A stretch of 64,000 nt of DNA from CBDCRK01 sp965220955 (GCA_965220955.1 CBDCRK010000013.1:1-64000), one strand, 5' to 3'; numbered from the stretch's first letter, positions 7,956 to 17,140 are shown. The notes: a model not told the origin generated them from the letters alone. Program-made: numbers and translations.

Positions 7956-8368
7956 TTGTCTATCTGGATACCAGCGTGGTGCTCCGGATCCTCTTCGGAC
8001 AAGCCAAGCGATTGCCGATGCGGGGAACGTGGGAGCGGGCCTACTCCAGCGCTATGATGGGCGTTGAGGCACGACGTGCCATTGACCGGCTTCGCCTTGA
8101 GTCTGTCTTGGACGATAACGGCGTTGTACAGGCACACGAAGCACTCAAAGTTATAGAACGGAGGCTGGGAACCCTCCGAGTGAGCCAGGCGGTTCTCCAG
8201 CGTGCAGCCTTCCCCATGGCGACTGCGGTAAAGACACTGGACGCCATCCATCTTGCCAGTGCGCTGTTGTTGCAAGAGCGTCACGTTCCGTCTTTGACGT
8301 TTGCGACTCACGACCACCAGCAGGCAACGGCTGCTCGGGCATTAGGGTTTGACGTGACGGGCATATAG
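7952..8368 (+). CDS. vapC: VapC-like PIN-domain toxin
   Basis: 138-residue PIN-domain protein, a predicted Mg-dependent RNase that stops growth by cleaving RNA when unbound. Acidic residues are in the usual places: YLDTS at the N-terminus, the Glu in MMGVEARRAI, TLDAIHLASAL, and a late Asp in FATHDHQQATAARALGF. The start is taken as the TTG overlapping the antitoxin TGA; an ATG further upstream in this frame would overlap the antitoxin heavily and give an atypical N-terminus. The gene is intact. Confidence 0.85.
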   Translation: MIVYLDTSVVLRILFGQAKRLPMRGTWERAYSSAMMGVEARRAIDRLRLESVLDDNGVVQAHEALKVIERRLGTLRVSQAVLQRAAFPMATAVKTLDAIHLASALLLQERHVPSLTFATHDHQQATAARALGFDVTGI

Positions 8369-8383
8369 TCCGGGCTTGCCCGC

Positions 8384-8493
8384 TAACAACGAGACAGACT
8401 TTTACAGAGCCATACAACGTACGACAATCTTATCACTGGGGGACGCTATGTCTGGGCATCAGGTGAGCCGTCTGCGCCGCCTTGTGACGGTTG
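8384..8493 (+). repeat. duplicated promoter and 5' end of the outer-membrane protein gene
   Basis: 110 bp matching 21583-21692 with about four mismatches and no gaps. In the other copy this is the upstream region plus the first 15 codons (MSGHQVSRLRR) of the beta-barrel gene. Here the reading frame ends soon after the repeat, so this is a promoter and start-codon fragment without a gene. Confidence 0.9.
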
Positions 8494-8505
8494 GGCAAGC
8501 CTAGG

Positions 8506-8528
8506 GGGGGACAGGCATTCGTATTGAC
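8506..8528 (+). repeat. short dispersed element, GGGGTCAGGCAT type (variant)
   Basis: GGGGGACAGGCATTCGTATT, followed by GAC. It begins 12 bp after the end of the duplicated promoter fragment and so marks that breakpoint. The CATTCGTATTGAC part matches the copy at 15148. Confidence 0.6.
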
Positions 8529-8541
8529 AACCCAGGCCAGC

Positions 8542-10779
8542 TCACCAGCCGCGAACTACGGCATCAGTTTCCGACCGAAGGGAGCGCGCTCCGGTTGCGC
8601 GAGCCAAAGTGGCTTGTCCTGCAGTATCGAAAACAACAAAGACCTCGACCGTATTCCGGCCGGTCTGAAACGAGCTTTCCGGGACAACCGCCGACCAGCT
8701 CCCATGCCTGCCGTTAATTGGTACGTTCCAGGGCTGAGTCACCGCTTGAATCGTGCCATTGACTGCCACGGCGAGTGACAAGGGCTGACCCTCCAGGATC
8801 GGAGGAGTGACTTGACCGGTGACATGGGCGGGAATGAAGTCGGATTGTAGGTCCACGTCGGTAAAGGAGTCCGGTCGGTCAATCGTAATCCGCACCGGGG
8901 CTTCTCCAACGCTTCCGAGCTCGTCGGTCCATTTGCCGATCAACGTGGAGTGGGGGCCAAGCCTGAACAGACCGGGAAAGAAGGGGCCGGAGCCAAACAG
9001 GCGGTGTTGACGCGCGACCGCACGTTCCAGAGCCTCAGCCAAGCCCGTGAAGACTACCGGTTGATGGTCCGGGTAGCGGGAGATCCGGGGAGCCCGTTCG
9101 GTCGGCGAACCAAATGCCGAGCGTCCATCAACGGCCCAGGGAACGTCAATGTCGAGCATGTCGGCTAGGCTGGGAAGAATATCGACTGTTTCGGTTGGCC
9201 GGTCGTCAATGCGGCCGTGAGCTTGAAAGGGCGCTTTGATGAACAGGGGGACGGACATGATGTCCTGGAAGGTGGTCCGGGTCGGCTGACGGTACAAGTC
9301 GCCCGGTCGGAAACTGACGCCGTGGTCTGCGGTCAGAACCAGCAGCGCCTTGTCGTACAGGCCAATTGCCCGCAGATGATCCAGCAGCCCGCCCAGCCAG
9401 GTATCCACAAAGCCGACCTGGAGGAGGTGGCGTTGATAGAGCTGGAGCACATTCCAGGTGTCAGGGGCGTGGCGCCTGTCCGAGAGGTTCGTGCCTGAGA
9501 GGCCCGGCATCCCCCTCTCATGGCTATAGCCCTTCGCGGACGGGAGATATTGATAGGGGTAATGCGGCAACAGGATATGCAGAAAGTACAGACTCGGCCG
9601 TTCCGTGATCTGAATCGTGCGGACGAAATCCAGCCCTTGCCGGCGGCGATCAGAGAAACCTTGCCTTGCCCAACGCCTCACATGTTTTAACTGGGCGGCG
9701 TTGGGGTCGCGTGGGCCAGAAGTGCCGGCAAACCCATTCCACTTGTGAGCGATAGACGGCAGCCCGACCCGAAGGTCCGGGGGCAGCAAGAGATGGAGAT
9801 AGACGACTGCCAAGTCGGACAGCATGGACGGCAGGCGGTGCCATCCTCCCTGGACCTGCGGGCACAGGCGGGCCGGGCAGAGCTGGGTCAGGAGGCCGGA
9901 CGCATTGAGGTTGTACGTCCCGGCCAGCAGGGTGAACAGATTGTGAGGATGGTCGATGGCGTGGGGCAGGCGGTCGGGCTTGGGATAGTTGCCGGTCAGG
10001 ATGGCCGGAACCGCGTGGTAGGTTGTGTTGCTGACGGTAGTCGCATTCCGAAACCAGGTCGCGTTCTGCGCCAGAGCTGCAAAATTGGGATAGCGAGCCG
10101 CATCAATCTGGCGGTGTTCGTTGAGCAGCGAAGTCAGGGGGAGTTCGTCCAGGATAATAAAAACGATAGGCGGCGGATTCGTAATCCGTACACGCTCAAG
10201 CGGAAAAGAAGCGTCCTCCGAAAAGATAATCCGAAAGACCGGCGAGGCAAACACGAACAGGCACGGAAAAACCAGCACGGCCGGAGACAGCAGGCTGAAG
10301 AACAGCCGGACAGGCCGAAAGAAGGCGTAGAGCAGGGCCGTATACGTCCCAAGCACCAATGCTCCGTATACCAGAAAAATGCCCTGCACCGCATCGACCG
10401 GGTGAAGGGCGGGCAAGATCGTGAGCGCTACGCCGAATGCAAGAACCGCGTTGTGGACCCAGCGCCTCAGCCGCTGACTCACCAGACCGATGAGCCCCTC
10501 CACGCCGACCAGGCCGAGCGGAAGGAGCACGCTCAGGATCACGACCAGGGCGAGAATGTCTACCCGGGCAAGGTTCTGAAAGATGAAAAATTCGGCCTGA
10601 CGCGCCAGCAGGTCATACAGGGGCTGGGCCACGGCAAAGCCGACAATGACAAAGACATGCAGGCTGGTGGCCCAGAGTGTCTCCCGATGCTGCGCGGCCT
10701 TCCTCCGGTGCGGCGGCAAGGCGCCCTGCGCCACGGCGTTTTCACCGGCCGTTGCGGCAGGCCGACCAACGGTTTTCAT
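8542..10779 (-). CDS. membrane-anchored sulfatase / alkaline-phosphatase superfamily hydrolase
   Basis: 745 residues. The N-terminal part holds about five membrane helices (roughly 40-62, 72-100, 108-130, 133-155, 158-180). A periplasmic catalytic domain follows, starting at PPIVFIILDELPLTSLL (first metal-binding acidic pair). VSNTTYHAVPAILTGNYP occupies the nucleophile region, with Thr where arylsulfatases have Cys or Ser, as in LTA-synthase-like and phosphoethanolamine-transferase relatives. LTADHGVSF is the late metal-binding Asp-His. A beta-rich C-terminal region (about 640-720) may be an accessory domain. A sulfatase or a phospho-group transferase are both possible. It stands alone, with no operon partner. 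Confidence 0.8.
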   Translation of the reverse strand: MKTVGRPAATAGENAVAQGALPPHRRKAAQHRETLWATSLHVFVIVGFAVAQPLYDLLARQAEFFIFQNLARVDILALVVILSVLLPLGLVGVEGLIGLVSQRLRRWVHNAVLAFGVALTILPALHPVDAVQGIFLVYGALVLGTYTALLYAFFRPVRLFFSLLSPAVLVFPCLFVFASPVFRIIFSEDASFPLERVRITNPPPIVFIILDELPLTSLLNEHRQIDAARYPNFAALAQNATWFRNATTVSNTTYHAVPAILTGNYPKPDRLPHAIDHPHNLFTLLAGTYNLNASGLLTQLCPARLCPQVQGGWHRLPSMLSDLAVVYLHLLLPPDLRVGLPSIAHKWNGFAGTSGPRDPNAAQLKHVRRWARQGFSDRRRQGLDFVRTIQITERPSLYFLHILLPHYPYQYLPSAKGYSHERGMPGLSGTNLSDRRHAPDTWNVLQLYQRHLLQVGFVDTWLGGLLDHLRAIGLYDKALLVLTADHGVSFRPGDLYRQPTRTTFQDIMSVPLFIKAPFQAHGRIDDRPTETVDILPSLADMLDIDVPWAVDGRSAFGSPTERAPRISRYPDHQPVVFTGLAEALERAVARQHRLFGSGPFFPGLFRLGPHSTLIGKWTDELGSVGEAPVRITIDRPDSFTDVDLQSDFIPAHVTGQVTPPILEGQPLSLAVAVNGTIQAVTQPWNVPINGRHGSWSAVVPESSFQTGRNTVEVFVVFDTAGQATLARATGARSLRSETDAVVRGW

Positions 10780-11146
10780 ACAGTACCAACTCCTTAAGCC
10801 CGCGGCCGCCCTGACACATGGGTGTCAACTCAAGAGCCCCCAAACGTCAAATTAGGGCTTAACTTTAGATTATCCTGAGATTATCCTGTCTGTGCACTCT
10901 CCGTGAACGTGACGAAGCCTTTTAATTGGCCAGAGTACCACGCATGCAGCGCGATGATAAGGTTTTTCTGCCTGGCTCAGCCTCTCTGAACAACCGGCTC
11001 GTGGCATGGTGGATCACCACGGCCCGTTCATGATAGAAAACTAGTTTGTTCTGTTAATATATCAATAATAAATGTTGCCTCATCAAGACGCGTCAGCGTA
11101 ACGGGGCGAACACCAATCTTGGGCTATGTTGCAAAGGAGGTGACTT
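10780..11146. other. intergenic region between divergent genes
   Basis: No gene recognised. It separates the sulfatase gene (minus) from the GGT gene (plus), so it should hold both promoters. An AT-rich patch with the direct repeat GATTATCCTG twice lies near 10870 and another AT-rich stretch near 11055. A strong AAAGGAGGTG ribosome binding site sits at the right end. Confidence 0.4.
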
Positions 11147-12923
11147 GTGGCAATACAGCACGATCGTGAACATACCGACGTGACCCGCACCACTGGCCGG
11201 CCAGTAATACACGGCACACATGGTATTGTGTCTACCGGCCATTATCTGACGTCGATGGCCGCAATGCGCATGCTGCTGAGCGGCGGCAATGCCTTCGATG
11301 CCGCTGCGGCCGCCGGCTTGGCGGCGGCCGTAACCGAGCCAACGGCGTCCTATTCTCTTGCTACCGAAGGGGTTGGCATGCTCTATCACGCTGCCAGTGG
11401 CGACCTACGCGCCCTGAGTGGGCAAGGCGTGGCGCCACACGCCGCTACCATCAACGCCTTTCGCGCCCGCGGTCTGGCCAAGATTCCCACCGGTCCGGGC
11501 GCTCAGGCCCACTTGTCTTTTACCGTCCCAGGGGTTGTCGATGCCTACTTGGGCCTCCTGGAGAACTACGGCACCAAAACGCTCGGAGAGGTCCTGGCGC
11601 CGGCTATCGACTACGCTGAGCGCGGCTTTCCCATGTACGAATACATGTACCGCATGCTCCAGAGTCCGGAAACCTTGGCGCAATTCAAACACTACCCCCC
11701 TGGCGGTACGGCGGTGTTTTATCCCGGGGGGCAGGTTCCGGCCGTGGGGAGCCTGTTTGTACAGCCCCAACTCAGCCAAACCTTGAGCTTGCTCGTTGAA
11801 GCTGAAGGCAAAACCCCGGGTTCGCGTCGGGACGGCCTGCAGGCTGCGCGGGCGGTGTTTTACGAAGGGGAAATCGCCCGGCGCATAGTTGCCTTCTCCG
11901 AACGTGTCTGGCGGGTTCTTACAGCTTGGCGACCTGGGGCATTATCGGGCGAGCTTTGAGACGCCCATTCACACCACCTTTGCCGGCTGCACCATCCATA
12001 CCCAATCGACCTGGACGCAAGCCGCCGTCCTTCTGCAAGCGCTCAACATGTTGGAGCACGTTGATCTGCACACCCTGGGGCACAATTCCCCGGCATACGT
12101 GCATACCATCACCGAGGTACTCAAGCTCGCCTTTGCCGACCGCGAACGCTATTATGGCGATCCCTTGTTTGCTGCCGTGCCGCTCGATGGTCTGCTCGAC
12201 AAGGGATACGCTGCAGAACGGGTGAAAGGCGTTGGCGCGCAGGCGTGCCCGGAACTTCCCGCGTATGGCAATCCACCCGGGGCATCGGCCCCTTCGTCTT
12301 ATGCGCCGCCGGTGGCGACAGCCGATAGCCCAAACGCCTCGGAAGAAGGTACCACCCATCTGGCGGTGATCGATGGCGACGGCAATATCGTCTGTATCAC
12401 CCCAAGTGGCGGCGTGTTCCGCAAATCGGCCTTCGTGCCGGAACTCGGCTGTACGCTGAGCACCCGCAGTGAGATGTTTTTCCTCGACGAGGCGCACGCC
12501 AACGGGCTACAACCCGGCAAACGGCCCCGTACAACGTTGGTGAATTACCTGGTCTGCCGCAACGGCCAACCCATCATGACCTTCGGCTGCCCAGGTGGCG
12601 ACGACCAGACTCAGGCCAATTTACAACTGATGCTCAACGTCCTGGTCTTCGGTATGAATCCACAACAAGCGGTGGAAGCACCCCGCTTTTCGACCCAGAG
12701 TATGCCCAACTCGTTTTACCCGCGTGTCTACTACCCCGGTGTCCTCAACCTCGAAGAGGGCTTTGCAGATGCGGTGGCTGAGGCGTTGGCTGCCCTGGGG
12801 CATAAAATTAACCGCGTTGGTGCTTGCGGCATTGGGGCAGTGATCACACAACGCGACCCACACAGTGGCGTCTTGGCGGCTGGCGCCGACCCGCGTCGCC
12901 CGACCTATGCCATGGCCTGGTAG
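11147..12923 (+). pseudogene. ggt: gamma-glutamyltransferase, split by a frameshift
   Basis: Two overlapping frames together make one GGT family protein. The first (GTG start after AAAGGAGGTG) carries HGIVSTGHYLTS, GGNAFDAAAAAGLAAAVTEP and YAERGFPM, and runs into out-of-frame sequence after RRIVAFSE. The second resumes with SGGFLQLGDLGHYRASFETP. The break lies near 11890-11905. The small-subunit start with the catalytic Thr (codon at 12351, EEGTTHLAVIDGDGNIV) and the C-terminal GGDDQTQANLQLMLNV and ADPRRPTYAMAW are intact. GGTs are autocleaved periplasmic N-terminal-nucleophile hydrolases acting on glutathione; no convincing signal peptide is seen here. A one-base sequencing error remains possible. 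Confidence 0.82.
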
Positions 12924-13034
12924 GCAAGGAGACGGGCAGATGGGCGCATCGGCCAAATGGGGTATGACACCGCTCGCCGGCTGTGCGCTCTTTACCCCAG
13001 CTCCGCATATGCCGCTGTCGTGGATTTATCCGTA

Positions 13035-13062
13035 AATAAGTCAATATGCATGCCTGACCCCC
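13035..13062 (-). repeat. short dispersed element, GGGGTCAGGCAT type
   Basis: Reverse-strand copy (GGGGGTCAGGCATGCATATT, then GACTTATT). It abuts the point where the polyprenyl synthetase reading frame begins without its N-terminus. Confidence 0.65.
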
Positions 13063-13720
13063 ATTCGTCCTCCCAAAGTTCCTCCTCCGTACTGCTGGCC
13101 TTCACCTGCTACATGAATCCTCACTCGTGCTCGATGATATTATGGACCATGACGTAGTACGTCGCGGGCAAAGGGCCGTCCATTGTCGCTATGGCCGGAT
13201 TCCTGCTGCGTGTTCCGCCGCCTGGCTGTGTACCTTCGTATCCACGCAATTCATCGACCAGCCAGCCATTATGAAAGCCATTATCAACATGGGGGCCGAG
13301 ATAGCCGAAGCCGAAGTTTTGCAATGGCGCGCCCGCTTATATCCACGCCCGACCAAGATTGAAACCTGGCAACGCATTGCGCTCGGTGATACGGGTGCGC
13401 TATTCCGCTTGGCAAGCCGCTTTGCCGGGCTTCCGGAAGATACGCAATACCGTCCCATATTGGACAGCCTGACGTATCTGTATCACGGTCTGGATGATAT
13501 TCATGACATCGAAGATACCGTGGCAGACGATGGCTTCGCAGGTGGCCGGGATGCTGACCTGCGGGATGAAATTCCGACGCTGATGACCTGCTTCACGGAG
13601 AGCAAAGAACCCACCGACCTTGAAGCGGTTGTCCCACAATCGAAGGAATGGTTGCAGCAGTTTAAGTCAGTCGAACGGCAGACTGAATTGGACGTATTTT
13701 TTGACGTGCTGAAGGTTTGA
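13058..13720 (+). pseudogene. polyprenyl synthetase (class I prenyltransferase), N-terminally truncated
   Basis: The open frame begins directly at the GGGGTCAGGCAT element and soon reads LHLLHESSLVLDDIMDHD followed by VVRRGQRAVHCRYG. This is the first aspartate-rich motif (DDIMD) of trans-isoprenyl diphosphate synthases with the usual RRG and YG downstream. GALFRLASRFAG and the second Asp-rich motif HGLDDIHDIED follow. The roughly 70 residues normally preceding the first motif are missing, including the IPP-binding GGK region. The internal GTG at 13127 is not a convincing start. An intact enzyme would condense allylic diphosphates with IPP. The C-terminus seems short for the family. Most likely a gene remnant. 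Confidence 0.7.
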
Positions 13721-13831
13721 TTTACCGCTGCCCGTCTTCAGTACCGATAATAGGCAATAAACGGCGGGCAGGAGTCACGCCCCTACCCGCTGCTGTGCTT
13801 GCCCTTATTCCACATCCGTAATCACAAAGTT

Positions 13832-14971
13832 CTACGGCGTATCTATGCGGACCCAGTCTGAACGCCTGCTCACTCCGCTCACCCCGTGCTCGTTGATGGC
13901 CTTAATCCGGTAGGCGTAGCGCGCATTGGCACCCACGCTATCGTCGGTGTACGTGGTGCTGGCGCTGCCCGTGTCCGCTACCAATTCCCCCCATGTGCCA
14001 TAGTTGCCACCTCTACGCATCCGCCGCTTGACCACGTAGCCGGTGATGCTGTCGTCGTTGGGGTCGTCCCAGGTGAGGGTGATGGAGTCGTGGGACGCCG
14101 TGGCGGTCAGCCCCGTAGGCGTGGTCGGTGGCTCCGTCGCCTGCTCATCACTCGCCTCAGGGTTGAATCTGATCGGCTCAATATCCCAGGCTTCGGCCAA
14201 ATGCGCGGTCGGTTTATCACTGAGACACTCACGGAGATAAGAAAGACCTTCTACATCATACGAATCATCCACGAGTTCCCCCACCACCGGGAAACCCCAG
14301 TTCCACGAACCCGTGAACGGATAGTGCGCGGGCTGTCCATAAATCGAATTAGGATCAACTCCCCTGGCATACTCATCCGGCAAAGCATAATGGCACCCGT
14401 AGTCTGTCCAGTCGGAATAGCCGATTGCCTCGGGTTGCTGCGTCATCCCGTCTGTGTTCACGAGATCAACGTACACATACGGCGCATCATTAGAACGATT
14501 CTCGCGGACATCCTGTCCGCAGATAAGCGTGGTCGATGCAATGGGGTCATCTGACAATGCCCCACCATCAAACCGGGCATACACGACCCATGTGCGGAGC
14601 TGCGACGCCATGTTCGGTAGCCTGACCTGGCGCGTGTCTTTCCCCACTGTCACGGTCAGCGGCATTTTGGCGAGTGTGTTAAAACTTTGCGAGAGACTGC
14701 CGTCGGTCGTGTAGGCATCCTCAGCCACCACTTTGTAGCCAACGAGATCACTCGCGTCGTGCGGATTCCACGTCAGCTCGACCTCTGGATAGGTCTCGTG
14801 CGGGTGCGGGTGCATCAAGTCGTTCAGGTAATAACCCGACTGCCAATAGGGGTTGCCGAACGCCTTGTCCTGACCAGCCAGCACCGGCACGCACGAAGCG
14901 GCATGGGCCATCTGATGGAACAGGAATACAACACCAAATACTAAAAGGGCTGCTACTAATCTGGGACGCAT
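13832..14971 (-). CDS. secreted protein with C-terminal fibronectin type III domain
   Basis: 379 residues with a clear signal peptide (LVAALLVFGVVFLFHQMAHA, cleavage after AHA about residue 24) and an AGGAGG site upstream. Residues about 60-150 look like a degenerate Fn3-like beta domain (VELTWNPHDASDLVGYKVV). The last 90 residues are a good Fn3 domain: PTTPTGLTATASHDSITLTW, TGYVVKRRMR and YAYRIKAINEHG. The middle is rich in aromatic residues and unrecognised. Probably extracellular or periplasmic and involved in binding. It is a single gene with no operon partner. Confidence 0.75.
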   Translation of the reverse strand: MRPRLVAALLVFGVVFLFHQMAHAASCVPVLAGQDKAFGNPYWQSGYYLNDLMHPHPHETYPEVELTWNPHDASDLVGYKVVAEDAYTTDGSLSQSFNTLAKMPLTVTVGKDTRQVRLPNMASQLRTWVVYARFDGGALSDDPIASTTLICGQDVRENRSNDAPYVYVDLVNTDGMTQQPEAIGYSDWTDYGCHYALPDEYARGVDPNSIYGQPAHYPFTGSWNWGFPVVGELVDDSYDVEGLSYLRECLSDKPTAHLAEAWDIEPIRFNPEASDEQATEPPTTPTGLTATASHDSITLTWDDPNDDSITGYVVKRRMRRGGNYGTWGELVADTGSASTTYTDDSVGANARYAYRIKAINEHGVSGVSRRSDWVRIDTP

Positions 14972-15055
14972 GACTATCCTCCTTTTGTATGAATGGAGAA
15001 AACTTTTAATCGTTTCACAGGCTGATTTTATATCATTAAGACACCCAAGATTAAA

Positions 15056-15129
15056 TCGGGGTGGCTGGATTTGAACCAGCGACGGCCCGCTTCCAAAGCG
15101 GGGAGGCTACCGGACTGCCCTACACCCCG
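15056..15129 (-). tRNA. tRNA-Pro(TGG)
   Basis: Reading the minus strand, acceptor arms CGGGGTG and CACCCCG pair perfectly, with A as discriminator. The anticodon stem CCCGC/GCGGG encloses the loop TTTGGAA, giving anticodon TGG. The T-arm is GCTGG-TTCAAAT-CCAGC. The CCA end is not encoded. A GGGGTCAGGCAT element begins about 20 bp from its 5' end. Confidence 0.95.
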
Positions 15130-15147
15130 TTCCAGCTTAGAGAGAAA

Positions 15148-15173
15148 GGGTCAGGCATTCGTATTGACTTATT
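15148..15173 (+). repeat. short dispersed element, GGGGTCAGGCAT type
   Basis: GGGTCAGGCATTCGTATTGA, then CTTATT. It overlaps the stop codon of the tiny minus-strand frame that follows the glutathionyl-hydroquinone reductase. Confidence 0.6.
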
Positions 15174-15315
15174 GTAACAGTTGCCGGTCTAGAAACAGCT
15201 GGCGAGGTCGCAGATAAAGCATATCCTTCCCCAGAACAATAGCTGCGTCTTGAGCCTGGAGGGACGACCGGTCGGTCACCCCTACCGCAGCCGTTGTCGA
15301 TGAATAGCGCCTCAT
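15169..15315 (-). CDS. possible 48-residue protein, unrecognised
   Basis: An ATG overlapping the stop of the glutathionyl-hydroquinone reductase gene as ATGA opens a 48-codon frame (MRRYSSTTAAVGVTDR at its start, LRPRQLFLDRQLLQ at its end). The coupled start argues that something was translated here. The stop codon lies inside a GGGGTCAGGCAT element, so this could be the head of a longer gene cut by that element. No family recognised. Confidence 0.25.
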   Translation of the reverse strand: MRRYSSTTAAVGVTDRSSLQAQDAAIVLGKDMLYLRPRQLFLDRQLLQ

Positions 15316-16280
15316 CTCACGCCGTCCTCAGCCACAAAAATCCGATCCGGACCCCTGGGCACAATGCCGGTCGGGTTGACCCTGCCGATGCCGTAATAGC
15401 CGTGTTTGATGTGGTGAAAATCAACCGTCTCGGCAATGCCCGGCACCCGGTATAAACGTTTGAGGTAGGCCGACAGATTCGGATAGTCGTAGACCCGACG
15501 CAGGTTACACTTGAACAGCCCGTGATAGGCAATGTCAAAACGAATCAGCGTCACAAAAGCCCGCCAGTCGGTCTCGGTGATCCGCTCGCCGAGCAAATAC
15601 GAGCGGCCCTCAAGCCGCTGCTCCAACTCGTCTAAACACCCAAACACATCGGTCACCGCTTCATCGTAGGCGGCTTGGGACACCGCAAAGCCGGTGCGGT
15701 ACACCCCGTTATTCAGGGCCTCGTACAGGCGCTCGTTGAGCCGATCAATCTCCGCCCGCAGTTCCACCGGGTAGAAGTCGACCGAGGCGTCGCCATAGGC
15801 GTCAAAGGCGCTGTTCAGCATGCGGATGATGTCGGCCGACTCATTATTGACCATGGTGTGTTGGGCTTTGTCCCACAGCACCGGAACGGTTGTCCGGCCG
15901 CTAAAATGCGGGTCAGCCCGGGTGTAGAGTTCATGGACGTAGCGGATGTTGTACAGCGGGTCAGGAATAGAACCGGGGTGCTCGCCAAACTCCCAGCCCT
16001 CTTTACCCATGGCCGGAAAGGAGATCGACACCGAGATAACGTCTTCGAGTTTCTTGAGCTTGCGGTAGGCCAGGGTTCGACACGCCCAGGGACACACCAG
16101 GGCAATATACAAATGGTAGCGCCCCGGCTCAGCCTTGAACCCGCCTACACCGGTGGGGCCGGGTGAGCCGTCCGGCGTGACCCAGTTGCGAAAGGTGGAG
16201 TCCCGACGGACAAAGCGGCCCTGGGAGTCGGTCGACTTTGGCGCCTGCGAATCGTCTATCCATTTTCCGTCAATAAGCAT
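15312..16280 (-). CDS. glutathionyl-hydroquinone reductase (xi-class GST, YqjG/ECM4 family)
   Basis: 322 residues, the normal family length. Such enzymes reduce glutathionylated hydroquinones using glutathione and a catalytic cysteine. The active site is in ALVCPWACRT (CPWA motif, about residue 63), preceded by the typical YHLYIALVCPWA strand. NNESADIIRMLN and a C-terminal all-helical GST domain with LGERITETDWRAFVTLIRFD follow. It is cytosolic. A second GST-like gene, broken by a stop codon, lies upstream on the same strand with a 65-bp gap, so the two may once have been co-expressed. Confidence 0.9.
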   Translation of the reverse strand: MLIDGKWIDDSQAPKSTDSQGRFVRRDSTFRNWVTPDGSPGPTGVGGFKAEPGRYHLYIALVCPWACRTLAYRKLKKLEDVISVSISFPAMGKEGWEFGEHPGSIPDPLYNIRYVHELYTRADPHFSGRTTVPVLWDKAQHTMVNNESADIIRMLNSAFDAYGDASVDFYPVELRAEIDRLNERLYEALNNGVYRTGFAVSQAAYDEAVTDVFGCLDELEQRLEGRSYLLGERITETDWRAFVTLIRFDIAYHGLFKCNLRRVYDYPNLSAYLKRLYRVPGIAETVDFHHIKHGYYGIGRVNPTGIVPRGPDRIFVAEDGVR

Positions 16281-16345
16281 ACTCGCCTCCTGTTGATGTG
16301 GGCGTTCGGCCTGTCCCTGATCATCCTGCCGATACTTGCTCCCTA

Positions 16346-17113
16346 TTACAACTCCATCGGCAACACCAGATACTCGTCATAGATGAAGTCCCGGTGTTCG
16401 ACCAGGGCTGGATCGAGCACGCTGCTGATCTCCGGGTCAGCCGCCTCAAAGGCTTTGCGCAGCCCCTCCACCATGGGGCATTTGTCCGGCGGCAGGGGCG
16501 CGACCAGGGCGGCAAAGGTCGCCCAGTACACGTCCAGAGCGGTCAGGCTGTCGCCGAGCAGAAAGCGGCCTTTCTGAGCGTGCGGTTGCTCGGACAACAG
16601 CCGCAAGACCTCAATCGTCCGTTTGCGGACCTGGGAACCGAGGCCGGGTCGATAGCCGTACTTTGCGCCGAGATACCGGGCGGCACCAGGGTTCATGGGA
16701 AACTCGACCTTGGGATCAAGTGCCCGGTCAACCATCACCAGCCGTATGCTTCAGCCAAAGCCCAGCTCACCGCAGATCTCGTGGGCCAGCCCAAACATGA
16801 GCGCCCGCTGAGCCGGGTCTTCGGGAATCAGCCGCGGCTCGGGAGCCAGCCGTTCGGCCAGCAGCAGAATTTCGGCCCAGCCCGAACGGGCGGGTTCGTT
16901 CTCGTACACAATCGCCGGTCCGCTATCGACCCCGGTCCATTCGACCAGGACCGTGTTGTCACCGTCCGGGATATAGCGCGTGCCCACACACGGAATCTGC
17001 TTGATATGAAAGAACCCCTTGGCCGCTTCGCCCCACGGGCTGAGCGCCCCACCGACAAACGCGCCACGCAGCCCAGGACTGTTCTTGGCCGCTTCAACGT
17101 CCACAAATTCCAT
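16346..17113 (-). pseudogene. GST-like protein interrupted by one in-frame TGA
   Basis: A single frame from ATG (after CAGGAGGACAG) to TAA reads through one TGA at 16751-16753. The N-terminal half is a thioredoxin-like domain (SPWGEAAKGFFHIKQIPCV, SGWAEILLLAERLAPEP). The C-terminal half is helical (PGAARYLGAKYGYRPG, GDSLTALDVYWATFAAL, DPALVEHRDFIYDEYLVLP). The TGA falls in CGELGFG-stop-SIRLVMVD, where relatives as I remember them have Trp, so TGG to TGA is the simplest explanation. The downstream half has no ribosome binding site of its own. Confidence 0.75.
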
Positions 17114-17140
17114 CGCACTGTCCTCCTGTTGTGAATTGCT

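Noticed and set aside
9745..10797. 350-codon plus-strand frame opposite the sulfatase gene
   Set aside because: Highly charged, Arg/Gln-rich sequence with no family features, exactly antisense to a well-supported membrane hydrolase. Typical of a high-GC shadow frame.
16346..17113. The TGA in the GST-like gene as a second selenocysteine
   Set aside because: Relatives as I remember them have Trp here and not Cys, and no clear hairpin follows at SECIS distance. A TGG to TGA mutation explains it more simply.
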